Below, piece by piece: positions 7,883 through 20,721 of a stretch of 64,000 nt of DNA. Origin of the DNA: Streptomyces fragilis (GTDB lineage: Bacteria > Actinomycetota > Actinomycetes > Streptomycetales > Streptomycetaceae); NCBI RefSeq assembly GCF_003112515.1, contig NZ_BEVZ01000002.1:1674001-1738000 (forward strand), in the 5' to 3' direction. Position 1 is the stretch's first letter. Every line of letters starts with the position of its first letter. Below the pieces are notes generated by a model. It was not told the DNA's origin. It searched no databases and saw nothing but the letters and a program-made list of their open reading frames with translations. The translations under genes and the position numbers were made by a program.

Positions 7883-7959
7883 CGCGTCACCCTCTCACGA
7901 CGCCGCTCCGGCGCTTCCCGAGGGGCTGATCAGCAGGCCAATTTCTTACCCGGGATCCC

Positions 7960-7992
7960 TTGACGCGGTGCTTCCCGTCCAGGCTAAATGAG
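7960..7992 (+). promoter_or_regulatory. Likely promoter of the amine oxidase operon
   Basis: TTGACG at 7960-7965 is followed about 19 bp later by TAAAT at 7985-7989, which fits a housekeeping-type -35/-10 pair with a slightly long spacer. Downstream lie AT-rich ATTCATATTG and the palindrome CTTCCGGAAG, either of which could be the TetR site. Confidence 0.45.
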
Positions 7993-8024
7993 CGACATTC
8001 ATATTGTCTTCCGGAAGAAGCATC

Positions 8025-9425
8025 ATGCACACCCCCCAGTCCACCCCCCTCACCATCGACCGTGACGTGGTGGTCGTCGGCGCCGGACCGGCAGGCCTGT
8101 CGACCGCCCGCCGCCTCAGCCAGGCCGGCGTCACCGTCGCCGTCCTGGAAGCCCGCGACCGGGTCGGCGGGCGCACGTGGAGCGACACCGTGGACGGCGC
8201 CTGGCTGGAGATCGGCGGTCAGTGGGTCTCGCCCGACCAGACCGAGCTGCTCGCCCTGCTCGACGAGCTCGGCCTGGAGACCTACGCACGCCACCGCGAC
8301 GGCGACTCCGTCTACGTCGCCCCGGACGGCACCCGCACCCGGTACACCGGCGACCGCTTCCCGGTCGGCGAGAAGACCGCCGCCGAGATGGACCGGCTGA
8401 TCGAGCTCCTCGACGCGCTCACCGCCGAGATCGGCGCGCGCGAGCCGTGGGCGCACCCGAAGGCCCGCGAACTCGACACGATCTCCTTCCACCACTGGCT
8501 CCGAGCCCAGTCCGACGACGAGGAGGCCTGCCAGAACATCGGGCTCTTCATCGCCGGCGGGATGCTCACCAAGCCCGCGCACTCCTTCTCCGCGCTCCAG
8601 GCGATCCTGATGGCGGCGTCCGCCGGCTCCTTCTCCCACCTCGTCGACGAGAACTTCATCCTCGACCGGCGCGTGGTCGGCGGCATGCAGTCGGTCAGCG
8701 AGACCATGGCCGCCGCCCTCGGGGACGACGTCCACCTCTCCACCCCGGTGCGCACGGTGCGGTGGGACGAGGCGGGAGTCACCGTCGTCTCCGACCGCGT
8801 CACCGTCCGCGCCCGGAAGGTCGTCATGGCGGTGCCGCCGAACCTCTACACCCGGGTCTCCTACGAGCCGCCCCTGCCGCGCCGTCAGCACCAGCTCCAC
8901 CAGCACCTCTCGCTCGGCCTGGTGATCAAGGTGCACGCGGTGTACGAGACGCCCTTCTGGCGCGCGGACGGCCTCTCCGGAACCGGCTTCGGCGCCGGCG
9001 AGCTCGTCCAGGAGGTCTACGACAACACCAACCACGGCGACACGCGCGGCACCCTGGTCGGCTTCGTCTCCGACGAGAAGGCCGACGAGGTCTTCGCGCT
9101 GCCGGCCGCCGAACGCCGCCGTCGCATCCTCGAGTCCGTCGCCGCCTACCTCGGCGAGCTGGCCCTCGAGCCGGTCGTGTACTACGAGAGCGACTGGGGC
9201 AGCGAGGAGTGGACCCGCGGCGCCTACGGCGCGACCTTCGACCTCGGCGGCCTCACCCGGTACGGCGCCGACCAGCGCACCCCGGTCGGCCCGATCCACT
9301 GGGCCAGCTCCGACCTGGCCGCCGAGGGCTACCTGCACGTCGAGGGCGCCCTGCGGATCGGCCGCCTGACCGCCGAGGAACTGCTCGACGAGCTGACCGA
9401 CACACCCCCGGGAGAGACCTCATGA
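8025..9425 (+). CDS. Flavin monoamine oxidase
   Basis: A 466-aa FAD-dependent amine oxidase. The dinucleotide-binding motif GAGPAG is at residues 19-24. The GGRTW segment follows, with the LEIGGQWVSPDQ flavin loop after it and a C-terminal VEGALRIG segment where the second FAD contact usually lies. It should oxidise primary or polyamines (putrescine, tyramine type) to aldehyde, ammonia and H2O2. It is the first gene of a three-gene operon with ATGA overlaps to a universal stress protein and an amino acid/amine permease. ATG 8025 has GAAGAAG upstream; the in-frame TTG at 8004 is less likely. The substrate is inferred from the permease neighbour only. Confidence 0.88.
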   Translation: MHTPQSTPLTIDRDVVVVGAGPAGLSTARRLSQAGVTVAVLEARDRVGGRTWSDTVDGAWLEIGGQWVSPDQTELLALLDELGLETYARHRDGDSVYVAPDGTRTRYTGDRFPVGEKTAAEMDRLIELLDALTAEIGAREPWAHPKARELDTISFHHWLRAQSDDEEACQNIGLFIAGGMLTKPAHSFSALQAILMAASAGSFSHLVDENFILDRRVVGGMQSVSETMAAALGDDVHLSTPVRTVRWDEAGVTVVSDRVTVRARKVVMAVPPNLYTRVSYEPPLPRRQHQLHQHLSLGLVIKVHAVYETPFWRADGLSGTGFGAGELVQEVYDNTNHGDTRGTLVGFVSDEKADEVFALPAAERRRRILESVAAYLGELALEPVVYYESDWGSEEWTRGAYGATFDLGGLTRYGADQRTPVGPIHWASSDLAAEGYLHVEGALRIGRLTAEELLDELTDTPPGETS

Positions 9426-10276
9426 GCGCCCCGCACTACGTCGTCGCCTACGGCGGGGACGAACGGAGCAAGGTCGCCCTGCGGACCGGAGCGGACCTCG
9501 CCCGGTCGCTGGGAGCCGTCCTCGACATCGTGCTCGTGGTCCGCGCCGACACCCCCTTCGGCGCGGCCTACCCGCCGGCACCGGACATCGAGTCCCTGGT
9601 CGAGCACCAGGCGAAGGGGTGGCTCGAGGAAGCGCGGGCGTCGGTCCCCTCCGGCGTGCCCGTCGAGACCCACATCCGCCACCACCGGTCCGTCGCCCAG
9701 GGGATCCTCGAGGCCGCGGCGGACCTCGACGCCCGCCTGGTGGTGGTCGGCACCGCGTCCGGCGGCGGCCCCGGCTTCACCGTCGGGCCCGTGGCCACCC
9801 AGTTGCTCCACGCCTCGCCGGTGCCCGTCGCCCTGGTGCCCCGCCGCCACGAGTCCCCCGGGCTGCTGGAGCGGATCTACTGCGCCGTCGGCACCCGCCC
9901 CGGGGCCCAGCTGGTGGTGCGCGAGTCGGTCGAGGCCGCGCGCCGCGCCGGACTCGACCTGCACCTCGTCTCCCTGCTGGAGATCGACGAGCACGACGGC
10001 GCGCAGGAGTCCGCACGCCGGCGCGCCACCGAGCTGATCGCCACCGCCGCCAAGGACTTCACCGACGGGCGGGCCCGGGTCGAGATCGGACAGGGCCGGA
10101 CCATGAAGCAGGCCGTCGAGTCGATCGCCTGGGACCCGCGCGGCGTCCTGCTGGTCGGCTCCTCACGCCTCGCGCCGGGACGGCGCACCTTCCTCGGCAC
10201 CACGGCCGCCAGAATTCTCCGGCACCTGCCCATCCCCATGGTGGTCGTGCCGCACACGGACGGAGAACCGCGATGA
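9422..10276 (+). CDS. Universal stress protein with two UspA domains
   Basis: A 284-aa protein made of two tandem UspA folds (about residues 5-140 and 148-280). Each ends in a nucleotide-loop-like segment: VVVGTASGGGPGFTVGPVATQLL in the first and LLVGSSRLAPGRRTFLGTTAARIL in the second, which keeps the G-2x-G-9x-G(S/T) spacing better. It is translationally coupled on both sides (ATGA at 9422 and at 10273). Fused UspA proteins bind ATP and often accompany transporters. Here it may tune the permease or respond to oxidative by-products of amine oxidation (inference). Confidence 0.87.
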   Translation: MSAPHYVVAYGGDERSKVALRTGADLARSLGAVLDIVLVVRADTPFGAAYPPAPDIESLVEHQAKGWLEEARASVPSGVPVETHIRHHRSVAQGILEAAADLDARLVVVGTASGGGPGFTVGPVATQLLHASPVPVALVPRRHESPGLLERIYCAVGTRPGAQLVVRESVEAARRAGLDLHLVSLLEIDEHDGAQESARRRATELIATAAKDFTDGRARVEIGQGRTMKQAVESIAWDPRGVLLVGSSRLAPGRRTFLGTTAARILRHLPIPMVVVPHTDGEPR

Positions 10277-11814
10277 CAGCGACGACCACCCCCGCAGCAG
10301 GCGCCACCGCCTCCGGCGACGACGGTGACGGCGGCAAAGGCCTGGCCAAAGGGCGCGTCGGGCTGCTGGGCGCGGTCGTCATCGGCGTCTCCTGCATCGC
10401 CCCGGCCTACACGCTCTCCGGCGCGCTCGGCCCCACCGCGGCCGTCGTCGGGGAGCAGCTCCCCGCCATCTTCCTCGTCGGCTTCCTCCCGATGCTCCTG
10501 GTCGCCATCGGCTACCGCGAGCTGAACCGGGCCATGCCGGACGCCGGCACCACCTTCACCTGGGCCTCGCGTGCCTTCGGGCCGTGGGTGGGCTGGATGG
10601 GCAGCTGGGGCCTGCTGGCCGCGACCATCCTGGTGCTCTCCAACCTGGCCGGCATCGCGGTCGACTTCTTCTACCTGCTCCTCGCCCAGGTGACGGGCGA
10701 CGACAGCCTGGCCGAACTCACCCGCAACGTCCCGCTCAACGTCGCCACCTGCCTGGTGTTCATGGCCCTGGCCTGCTGGATCTCCTACCGCGGGCTCGAG
10801 GCCACCAAGGCCGTCCAGTACGTCCTGGTCACCTTCCAGGTCGGCGTCCTCGTCTGGTTCTCGGTCGCCGCGTTCGGCCACGTGGGCGACGGCACGGCCT
10901 TCGACGCCTCCTCGATCGGCGCCGAGTGGTTCAACCCGTTCGCCGTCGACTCCTTCTCGTCCTTCGCCGCCGGCATCTCCCTCTCGGTCTTCATCTACTG
11001 GGGCTGGGACGTCGTCCTCACCATCAACGAGGAGACCAAGGGGTCCGCCACCACGCCCGGGCGGGCGGCCCTGACCACCATCATGGTCATCGTCGCCCTC
11101 TACATGGCGGTGGCACTCGGCGTGCTCAGCTACTCCGGCGTCACGGACGGCGCGCACGGGCTCGGCAACGCCGACATCCAGGAGAACGTCTTCGCGGCTC
11201 TCGCCGGCCCGGTGATGGGACCGACCGCCATCCTGATGTCCCTCGCGGTGCTCTCCTCGTCGACCGCGTCGCTGCAGTCGACGTTCGTGTCCCCGGCGCG
11301 CACCATGCTCGCGATGGGCCACTACGGCGCACTGCCGCCGGCCTACGCACGCATCACCCCCCGTTTCCAGTCCCCGGGCTACGCCACGGTCGCGGCGGCG
11401 CTGGTGGCCTCGGCCTTCTACGCCGTCATGCGGGTGCTGTCCGAGGACGTCCTGTGGGACACCATCACGGCGCTCGGGATGATGGTCTGCTTCTACTACG
11501 GCATCACGGCCCTGGCCTGCGTGTGGTACTTCCGCAAGGAGCTCGGCCGCAGCGCGAAGGCCTTCCTCATGAAGGGCCTGCTGCCCGGCACCGGCGGCAT
11601 CCTGCTCCTCGTCTTCTTCGTCCAGACCTGCTACGACTCGATGGACCCGTCGTACGGCTCGGGGTCGCAGATCGGCGGCATCGGCCTGGTCTTCGTCCTC
11701 GGCGTCAGCGTGCTCCTGCTGGGCGTCGTCGTGATGATCACGCAGCGGCTGCGCCGGCCCGAGTTCTTCCGGGGCGTGACCCTTCCCCGCACGGACTCGC
11801 GGAGCGCCGTCTGA
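10273..11814 (+). CDS. APC-superfamily amino acid/amine permease
   Basis: A 513-aa polytopic membrane transporter with about 12 predicted helices after a polar N-terminal tail of 30 residues. The first helix GAVVIGVSCIAPAYTLSGALGP and the AMPDAGTTFTWASRAFGPW segment are characteristic of the APC superfamily. The SVFIYWGWDVVLTINEE segment resembles TM6 of the family. It is coupled by ATGA to the Usp gene, so it most likely imports the amine that the oxidase degrades. A 13-bp hairpin follows at 11855-11895. Confidence 0.88.
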   Translation: MTATTTPAAGATASGDDGDGGKGLAKGRVGLLGAVVIGVSCIAPAYTLSGALGPTAAVVGEQLPAIFLVGFLPMLLVAIGYRELNRAMPDAGTTFTWASRAFGPWVGWMGSWGLLAATILVLSNLAGIAVDFFYLLLAQVTGDDSLAELTRNVPLNVATCLVFMALACWISYRGLEATKAVQYVLVTFQVGVLVWFSVAAFGHVGDGTAFDASSIGAEWFNPFAVDSFSSFAAGISLSVFIYWGWDVVLTINEETKGSATTPGRAALTTIMVIVALYMAVALGVLSYSGVTDGAHGLGNADIQENVFAALAGPVMGPTAILMSLAVLSSSTASLQSTFVSPARTMLAMGHYGALPPAYARITPRFQSPGYATVAAALVASAFYAVMRVLSEDVLWDTITALGMMVCFYYGITALACVWYFRKELGRSAKAFLMKGLLPGTGGILLLVFFVQTCYDSMDPSYGSGSQIGGIGLVFVLGVSVLLLGVVVMITQRLRRPEFFRGVTLPRTDSRSAV

Positions 11815-12123
11815 CACCCGGCTCCCCACGGCCCTCGGGCGCGCCCCACGGCGCCCGGTGGTGACCGGGCGGCGGCCCCGCACGGTCACCACCGGCTCCC
11901 GTACACCGGCTCGTACACCGGCCACGACACCGTCACTGGGGCACCGGCACGCGTGGATTCGCCCCCGACCGCCCTTCCGGGCGGGCCCGCGGGAGACGGG
12001 GCGGCCGCGGCCTCAAGTTACCCACGAGACACCCTGGGCATCGGGATGCGTACCGGCCAGGATGTCCTCGACGATCACCCCGCCCGGGACCGCCGGGCGG
12101 CATCGGGACTGGAGGCCCTGCAC
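11815..12123. other. Intergenic region after the amine operon
   Basis: It contains the terminator at 11855-11895 and the leader of the secreted Cip1-like gene, with GGAGG at about 12111-12115 as ribosome site. I see no other gene or RNA. Confidence 0.5.
11855..11895 (+). terminator. Hairpin terminator of the amine oxidase operon
   Basis: A perfect 13-bp stem (CCGGTGGTGACCG at 11855-11867 with its complement at 11883-11895) and a 15-nt loop lie 40 nt after the permease stop. Confidence 0.75.
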
Positions 12124-12924
12124 ATGAGGAAGACCCGCTTATTCGCCGCGCTCACCGCCCTGCTGGCGGCGACGACCGCGGCGGCGCCCGCGTCCTGGGG
12201 CTCGGCCCCGGGACCGGACCACCGCGGTGGTGACCGCACCTGCGCCCACCGCCACCTGATGTTCTGCGAGGATTTCGCCACCCTTCCCGGCGGCGAGACC
12301 ACGCGGGGCCGCGGCTGGACGACGGAGACCGCCGGCGGCACGCTGAGCGTCGAGCGTGACGCCTCCCGTCACAGCAAGCACCTGCGCATCCGCACCCAGG
12401 GCAACGGCAAGGCGTTCCTGCGGGTCGACGGCGTCCGGCCGCCCGCCAACAGCTTCTGGGGCCGCGTCCGCCTGCACGTCGACGCCTTCCCGACGGCCCC
12501 CGACTGGGCACACTGGACCATGGTCGAGGCGACCGGGGAGGGCCCCGGCTACATCCGTCCGCTCGGCGGCCAGTACGTGCCGGACCTCGGCAGGAACCTG
12601 TGGGGCGTCGGCTCCGACGGCGGCCCCACCGGCGACTGGACGGCCTGGCGCGAGTCCGCCCCCGCGACCGCCGGCGTCTGGAGCTGCGTCGAGTGGCGCA
12701 TGGACGCCTCCGACAACAGGATCTCCGTCTGGATCGACGGGAAGCCCAAGCCCGAACTGACCGTCTCCACGCGCGACCACGGCGGCGCCGACACGGACTT
12801 CGTCTTCCCCAAGTTCGACACGGTGAAGATCGGCTGGCAGCTCTACCAGGGCAACCCGAGCCCCTCCTCCTACGACGTCCGCCTGGACGACATCGCCCTC
12901 GACGGGCGCCGGATCGGCTGCTGA
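12124..12924 (+). CDS. Secreted Cip1-like carbohydrate-active protein
   Basis: A 266-aa exported protein. The signal peptide is at about residues 1-26 (basic MRKTR, hydrophobic core, cleavage near APASWG). The mature part starts with a disulfide-type CAHRHLMFCEDF and contains a β-sandwich. It resembles the Cip1 / glucuronan-lyase-like fold, with FWGRVRLHVDAFPTAPDWAHWTMVEATG as the most recognisable part and PKFDTVKIGWQLYQ as a later strand. Cip1 proteins are secreted with plant-polysaccharide-degrading enzymes. Assignment is from memory of the family pattern, so moderate. Alternative: another concanavalin-like hydrolase or lectin. ATG 12124 has GGAGG upstream. Confidence 0.7.
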   Translation: MRKTRLFAALTALLAATTAAAPASWGSAPGPDHRGGDRTCAHRHLMFCEDFATLPGGETTRGRGWTTETAGGTLSVERDASRHSKHLRIRTQGNGKAFLRVDGVRPPANSFWGRVRLHVDAFPTAPDWAHWTMVEATGEGPGYIRPLGGQYVPDLGRNLWGVGSDGGPTGDWTAWRESAPATAGVWSCVEWRMDASDNRISVWIDGKPKPELTVSTRDHGGADTDFVFPKFDTVKIGWQLYQGNPSPSSYDVRLDDIALDGRRIGC

Positions 12925-12932
12925 GACCCCCG

Positions 12933-12969
12933 GGTCCTCCGCGCCGCCCCCCGGCGGCCCGGAGGATCC
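12933..12969 (+). terminator. Imperfect hairpin after the Cip1-like gene
   Basis: GGTCCTCCGCGCCGCC pairs with GGCGGCCCGGAGGATCC with one bulge and one mismatch, ending about 45 nt after the stop. A second short hairpin (CGGCGCC / GGCGCCG) follows at about 12976-13000. Confidence 0.5.
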
Positions 12970-13088
12970 GGCCCCCGGCGCCCCACGTCGTGGCGCCGGG
13001 CTCCGCTGCCCGCCCCGGCGGCCCACCGGCCGGGGAGCCGTCCACGCCTGGTCAAAACGGCCCCACGGGGCCATGATCGGACGCCGTG

Positions 13089-14102
13089 ATGCGCTTACAC
13101 TTCACCGCCGCCGACCTGAGCAACGTCACTCTGGCGGGGCCCGACGCCCTGGGGGAGGCCGCGTTCAGCGTTCGCCGCCTGCGCGCCGGGCCGGCCGGAG
13201 GGCAGGGTGCCGGAGGACAGGGCGCACGGCCCGGGCTGGGGAAGTGGCTGCGGCAGACCCGTCCCGGTGCGGCCCTCCGGGCCGGCCTCCTGTTCGAGCT
13301 GGTTCCCCGGGAGGGGGTCCTCCCCGACTTCCTGGTCCAGCTGGAGGAGGACTTCGACACCGGCGTCCTGCAGGCCGCCGGAACGCCCGCGGACCGGCTG
13401 GCCGCCGATCTGGCCGAGCTGTCGCTCTCGGCCCGCGCCGCCCGCCGGCTGCGGGACCTCGCCCAGGGCACGGCCGCGGCGCGGCGCGGCCTGGCCGCGG
13501 ACCTGCGGCGCTACCACGGCTCCTGCCTCGCCGAGGTGTGGCCGCGGATCCGGGCCGACGCGGTCACCGACCGGGCGCTGCGGGCCGAGACGCTGCTGCG
13601 CGGCGGAGTCGACGGCCTGCTGGCCACCCTCGGCGTCCTGTGGCGCTGGGAACCACCGGTGCTGCGGATCCCCTGGCCGGGCACGCACCACGTCGACGTG
13701 CCGCTCTGCGGACGGGGCCTGGTGCTCGTGCCCTCGTACTTCGGTGGCCCCGCGCTGATGTACCGGCCCGAGGACGCGACCGTGCTCATCTACCCCATGC
13801 ACGCCGGAGCGCCGGCCGCCAGGACCGCGGACGCCCTCGGACCCCTGCTCGGCCGCACCCGCGCGGCCGTCCTGGCCGCCGTCCGCGACCCCGCCTCCAC
13901 CACCGCCCTCGCCGAACGCGCCGGCGTCTCGCTCGCCTCCGCCAGCCAGCACGCCGCCGTCCTGCGCAACGCCGGCCTGCTCACCACCAGCCGCGTCGGC
14001 AGCGCCGTCCTGCACGCCCTCAGCCCTCTGGGCGAAGCCCTCCTGCGCGGCGACAGCGCGCTGCGCGCGGGCGCGGACCGGGACCGTCGGCCGCGGCTGT
14101 GA
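13089..14102 (+). CDS. ArsR-like winged-helix transcriptional regulator
   Basis: A 337-aa protein. The N-terminal 240 residues form an actinobacterial domain of unknown function, often described as DUF5937-like, starting RLHFTAADLSNVTLAGPDALGEA. The C-terminal part, about 255-325, is a winged helix with ALAERAGVSLASASQHAAVLRNAGLL, typical of ArsR-type HTH. Such proteins are probably single-gene regulators. The start is ATG 13089 (GTG 13086 is directly before it); no clear Shine-Dalgarno is seen, so it may be leaderless. It converges on the APA antiporter gene with a 12-bp gap. Confidence 0.75.
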   Translation: MRLHFTAADLSNVTLAGPDALGEAAFSVRRLRAGPAGGQGAGGQGARPGLGKWLRQTRPGAALRAGLLFELVPREGVLPDFLVQLEEDFDTGVLQAAGTPADRLAADLAELSLSARAARRLRDLAQGTAAARRGLAADLRRYHGSCLAEVWPRIRADAVTDRALRAETLLRGGVDGLLATLGVLWRWEPPVLRIPWPGTHHVDVPLCGRGLVLVPSYFGGPALMYRPEDATVLIYPMHAGAPAARTADALGPLLGRTRAAVLAAVRDPASTTALAERAGVSLASASQHAAVLRNAGLLTTSRVGSAVLHALSPLGEALLRGDSALRAGADRDRRPRL

Positions 14103-14114
14103 GCGGCGGACGGG

Positions 14115-15539
14115 TCAGTGGCGCCTGCGGGCAGCGGTGACCGCGTACACCAGGACGCCGGCGAAGAGGAACAGGGTGCCCTGGTAGACGGCCGCGTACC
14201 CGGAGCCGGCGACCAGCCAGAGGGAGAAGCCGGCGGCCACGGAGGCCACCGTCACATCGCGCAGCAGGCGGACGCGGTCGACCTGGTCGTGGCGGCCGGC
14301 CACCAGGTGGCGCAGCTGGGCGGCGGTGGCCAGGAGGTAGGGGACGGTGGCGGTGAAGGTGGTGATCAGGACCAGGACCTCGAAGATCCGGGCCGAGTGC
14401 GACGCGTAGTTGTAGACGGTCAGGAGGGAGGAGAGGACCACGGTGACGGCCACGCCGAAGACCGGCACCCCTCGGCGGCGGTGGGCGAAGCGGGCCGGGA
14501 AGAGCCCGTCGCGGGCGGCGGCGTACGGGGTCTGCGCGCTGAGCAGCGTCCAGCCGTTGAGGCAGCCGGTCATCGACACCAGCGCGGCCACCGCCACGGC
14601 CCAGCCGCCCCAGGTTCCGCCGACCATCGCGTTCACCGCGTCGGAGAAGGGCGCGGAGGAGTCCACCAGCCGGTCGTGGGCGACGGTGCCGAAGACGGCC
14701 AGCGTGCCCAGCAGGTAGACCAGCGCCGCACCGGCCGTGCCGATGACGGTCGCCCGGCCCACGTTGCGCCGGGGATCGGCGACGTCGCCCGCGCTCACCG
14801 CGGCGGACTCGACGCCGAGGTAGGAGAACAGCAGGATCGCCGCCGCCGCCGAGACCGCGCCGACGGTGCTCCGGCCGCTCGCGTTGAAGGGGCCGAGGTT
14901 GTCGGCGTCGAAGAAGAAGAGACCGCCCACGGCGACCAGCAGCAGGGGCACGAACTTCAGGACCGTGGAGACGAGCTGGACGGCGCCGACCCACCGGGTG
15001 CCGGCGAAGTTGGCGAGCGCCGGGAGCCACTGCAGGACCAGGGCGGCCGCGCAGAGGGACCAGCGGTGGTCGCCGACGGCCGGGAGGAGCACGGTCAGGT
15101 AGCCGACCGCCGCCACGGCCAGCGCCGCGTTCGACACCCAGGTGGTGATCCAGTAGGACCAGGCGGCCAGGAATCCCGCGAAGTCGCCGAACGACTCACG
15201 GGCGTAGACGTACGGGCCGCCGGTGCGCGGGTCGCGCCGCGCGAGCCGGCCGAAGGTGAGGGCCAGGGCGATCGCACCGACGGTCAGCACCGCGAAGGCC
15301 ACCAGGCTCACGGTGCCGAACGGCGCCACCGAGGCCGGCAGCAGGAAGATGCCGCCGCCGATGATGTTGCCCATGACCAGGGCGGTGGCCACCGGGAGGC
15401 CGAAGCGCCGGGCGTGCCGGTTCCCGTCGCCGTTCCCCGCGTCCTGCCCCGGCGCCGCGGAGCGGGGGGCCGAGGGGGCGTCGTCGCGCCGCGGGGCGGA
15501 GGTGCGGGCAGGGGAGGAGGAGGTCCGGGTGGGGAGCAT
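14115..15539 (-). CDS. Basic amino acid/polyamine antiporter (APA family)
   Basis: A 474-aa transporter with about 12 helices after a polar, Ala/Arg-rich N-terminus of 45 residues. ALVMGNIIGGGIFLLPAS is the TM1 substrate-binding GxGIF-type motif of APA antiporters (AdiC, PotE, ArcD2). It is followed by RTGGPYVYARESFGDFAGF and, later, TLLSAQTPYAAARDGLFP, both typical of this group. It probably exchanges a basic amino acid for its decarboxylated or deiminated product. No decarboxylase lies next to it. The start at ATG 15539 has GAGAGG upstream; the long polar N-terminus leaves some doubt. Confidence 0.85.
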   Translation of the reverse strand: MLPTRTSSSPARTSAPRRDDAPSAPRSAAPGQDAGNGDGNRHARRFGLPVATALVMGNIIGGGIFLLPASVAPFGTVSLVAFAVLTVGAIALALTFGRLARRDPRTGGPYVYARESFGDFAGFLAAWSYWITTWVSNAALAVAAVGYLTVLLPAVGDHRWSLCAAALVLQWLPALANFAGTRWVGAVQLVSTVLKFVPLLLVAVGGLFFFDADNLGPFNASGRSTVGAVSAAAAILLFSYLGVESAAVSAGDVADPRRNVGRATVIGTAGAALVYLLGTLAVFGTVAHDRLVDSSAPFSDAVNAMVGGTWGGWAVAVAALVSMTGCLNGWTLLSAQTPYAAARDGLFPARFAHRRRGVPVFGVAVTVVLSSLLTVYNYASHSARIFEVLVLITTFTATVPYLLATAAQLRHLVAGRHDQVDRVRLLRDVTVASVAAGFSLWLVAGSGYAAVYQGTLFLFAGVLVYAVTAARRRH

Positions 15540-15732
15540 GGGTGGTGCGCCTCTCGTCGTGCAGACGCCCGGGATCGCCGGGCGTGCCGACCATGATTGG
15601 GTACGAGAGGAGATGGCGCAAAATCGCTCGATTTTGTCCGCTTGGACCCCTGGGCGCGCGACAAGTCTTACGCCGCAGGGGTCCTCGGACCGAAGGATTC
15701 CGGTCGCCCTCTTACGGGCCGGGCGGGGCGGG

Positions 15733-15987
15733 TCAGGCGCCCAGCTTGCCGATGGAGTCGCTCAGGGACGCCGCCGTCCGGGTCAGGTCCGCCTCGTCCG
15801 GCGACGTGCCGCCCAGCCGCTCCACGAGCTCCCCGCGGGTGACCACGACCGCCGCCCCGCGGAACGCCCCGTCGCCCTCGAGGGCGGCGCCGTCGACCAC
15901 CTGTGCCGTTCCCTCGAGCAGGACCAGGGAGGCGTCGTCCGACGGCCTGTCCAGCAGCTCCTTCACCAGCGTCTCGTCGATCACCAT
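15733..15987 (-). CDS. Hypothetical 84-aa protein
   Basis: A small acidic protein (MVIDETLVKELLDRPSDDA...) with no membrane segment and no motif I recognise. The C-terminal half contains a helix-like EADLTRTAASLSDSIGKLG. ATG 15987 has GGAGGGAAG upstream, which supports real translation, while the longer open frame to 16125 lacks a ribosome site. It lies 61 bp downstream of the methyltransferase on the same strand and may be its operon partner. The function is unknown. Confidence 0.7.
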   Translation of the reverse strand: MVIDETLVKELLDRPSDDASLVLLEGTAQVVDGAALEGDGAFRGAAVVVTRGELVERLGGTSPDEADLTRTAASLSDSIGKLGA

Positions 15988-16048
15988 GTGTGTCTTCCCT
16001 CCGGCTCGCCGCTGTGTGCGCCGGTGCGGGTACCCGCGCTCGGGCGGC

Positions 16049-19335
<3,287 letters not shown>

Positions 19336-19526
19336 CCCGCCGCCTCCCGCCCGGCCGCCTCCGGCCGTGGGGGCAGCCTCCGGCCGCGGGGCCCCGTCCC
19401 GCCGGGTCCGGGCAGCCGGGCCCGGCAGGAGGTCCGTCCTCGCGGCGGGGGACAATGGCGTGCGCAGCGCCCTCCGGCCGCCCGGCCGCGCCCGGGACGC
19501 CGCCGGAACCGTAGGGAGAGCCACGC

Positions 19527-20582
19527 ATGAGCCGAAAGCCCGTCGCCGACGACAGGCAGGCGGACGGCAGGCGGGCCGGGTCGCACCCCGACTCGCCCCA
19601 CGACCGGCACGAGGTCCTGCGGGCCGTCGCCGCACGCACCCGCGACGGCAGCCGTCCCGGCGCCCGCCACGACGACCTGCGGCTCGCCCTGGTGATCGAG
19701 GGCGGCGGCATGCGCGGCACCTTCTCCGCGGGCATGGCGCTCGCCCTCCACGACGCCGGTCTGGTCGGCGCCTTCGACGCCGTGTACGGCTCCTCGGCGG
19801 GCGCCATCACCGGCGCCTGGCTGCTCAGCGGCGCCCCGGAGCAGCTCAACGGCTGGGCCGAACCCGAGTACGCCAACACCATGATCCGCCCGTCGAACCT
19901 CTGGCGCGGCCGGCCGGTGGTCGACGTCCGGACACTGGTCGAGCACCTCTACGCCGAGGTGGCGCGGATGGACTTCCAGGCGGTGCTCTCCCACCCCGTC
20001 GAGTACCACCCGCTGGCCACCGACGCGCACACCGGCCTCTCCACGGACCTGCGCCCCTTCCTCGCCGGCCCGGCGGAACTGCGCCTGGCCCTGCGGGCGA
20101 GCGCCGCGCTGCCCTTCCTCGCCGGACCGGCCGTCGAGCTGGGCGGACGGCACTACTACGACGCCGGTCTCGCGGAGTCCGTGCCCTACCGCACCGCCCT
20201 GGCCCAGGGGGCGACCCACGTCCTCGTGCTGCGCTCCCGGCCGGCTCCCAAGGACCTGCTGCCCGCGCCCGCGGCCGACGGGGCGGTCCGCCCGTCGTAC
20301 GGCTCCCGCCTGGTCGCCGCCACCGCGCTGCGCCGCTACCCGAAGGCGCTGCACGACAGCTACTTCGCCCGGGCGCACCGCCTGCGGGAGGACGAGGCGT
20401 TGCTCTCCGAGTACGACCGCGGCGGCCTGCCCGGCCGGGACGGCACGGCGGTGATGTCGGTCCGTCCGGCGCTGGACTCGCCGAAGGTGGGACGGCTCAC
20501 CCGCGACGGCAGGCTGCTCAAGGCGGCGCTGGAGTCCGGCCGTGCCGCGGTCGAGCGGGTCCTGCAGCCCTCCGGAGCCTGA
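19527..20582 (+). CDS. Patatin-like phospholipase
   Basis: A 351-aa cytoplasmic lipid hydrolase. The oxyanion hole GGGMRG is at residues 59-64, the nucleophile S90 lies in GSSAG, and the catalytic Asp is in YYDAGLAES, completing the Ser-Asp dyad of the patatin family. No signal peptide is seen and a charged N-terminal tail of 50 residues precedes the domain. It resembles the RssA-type bacterial patatins. ATG 19527 has GTAGGGAGAG upstream. The substrate is unknown. Confidence 0.9.
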   Translation: MSRKPVADDRQADGRRAGSHPDSPHDRHEVLRAVAARTRDGSRPGARHDDLRLALVIEGGGMRGTFSAGMALALHDAGLVGAFDAVYGSSAGAITGAWLLSGAPEQLNGWAEPEYANTMIRPSNLWRGRPVVDVRTLVEHLYAEVARMDFQAVLSHPVEYHPLATDAHTGLSTDLRPFLAGPAELRLALRASAALPFLAGPAVELGGRHYYDAGLAESVPYRTALAQGATHVLVLRSRPAPKDLLPAPAADGAVRPSYGSRLVAATALRRYPKALHDSYFARAHRLREDEALLSEYDRGGLPGRDGTAVMSVRPALDSPKVGRLTRDGRLLKAALESGRAAVERVLQPSGA

Positions 20583-20721
20583 CCCCGGCGGCGGCCGCGA
20601 GCCGCCGGGCGGCCGACGTCGGTCACGCACGGAGGTCTTCCCCACGCCCGACCGGGGTACTCCGGGCCGGGAACCGGGGAGGGCGACCTCCCGCAGCCCG
20701 GCCAGGAACACGGTGGTCCCC

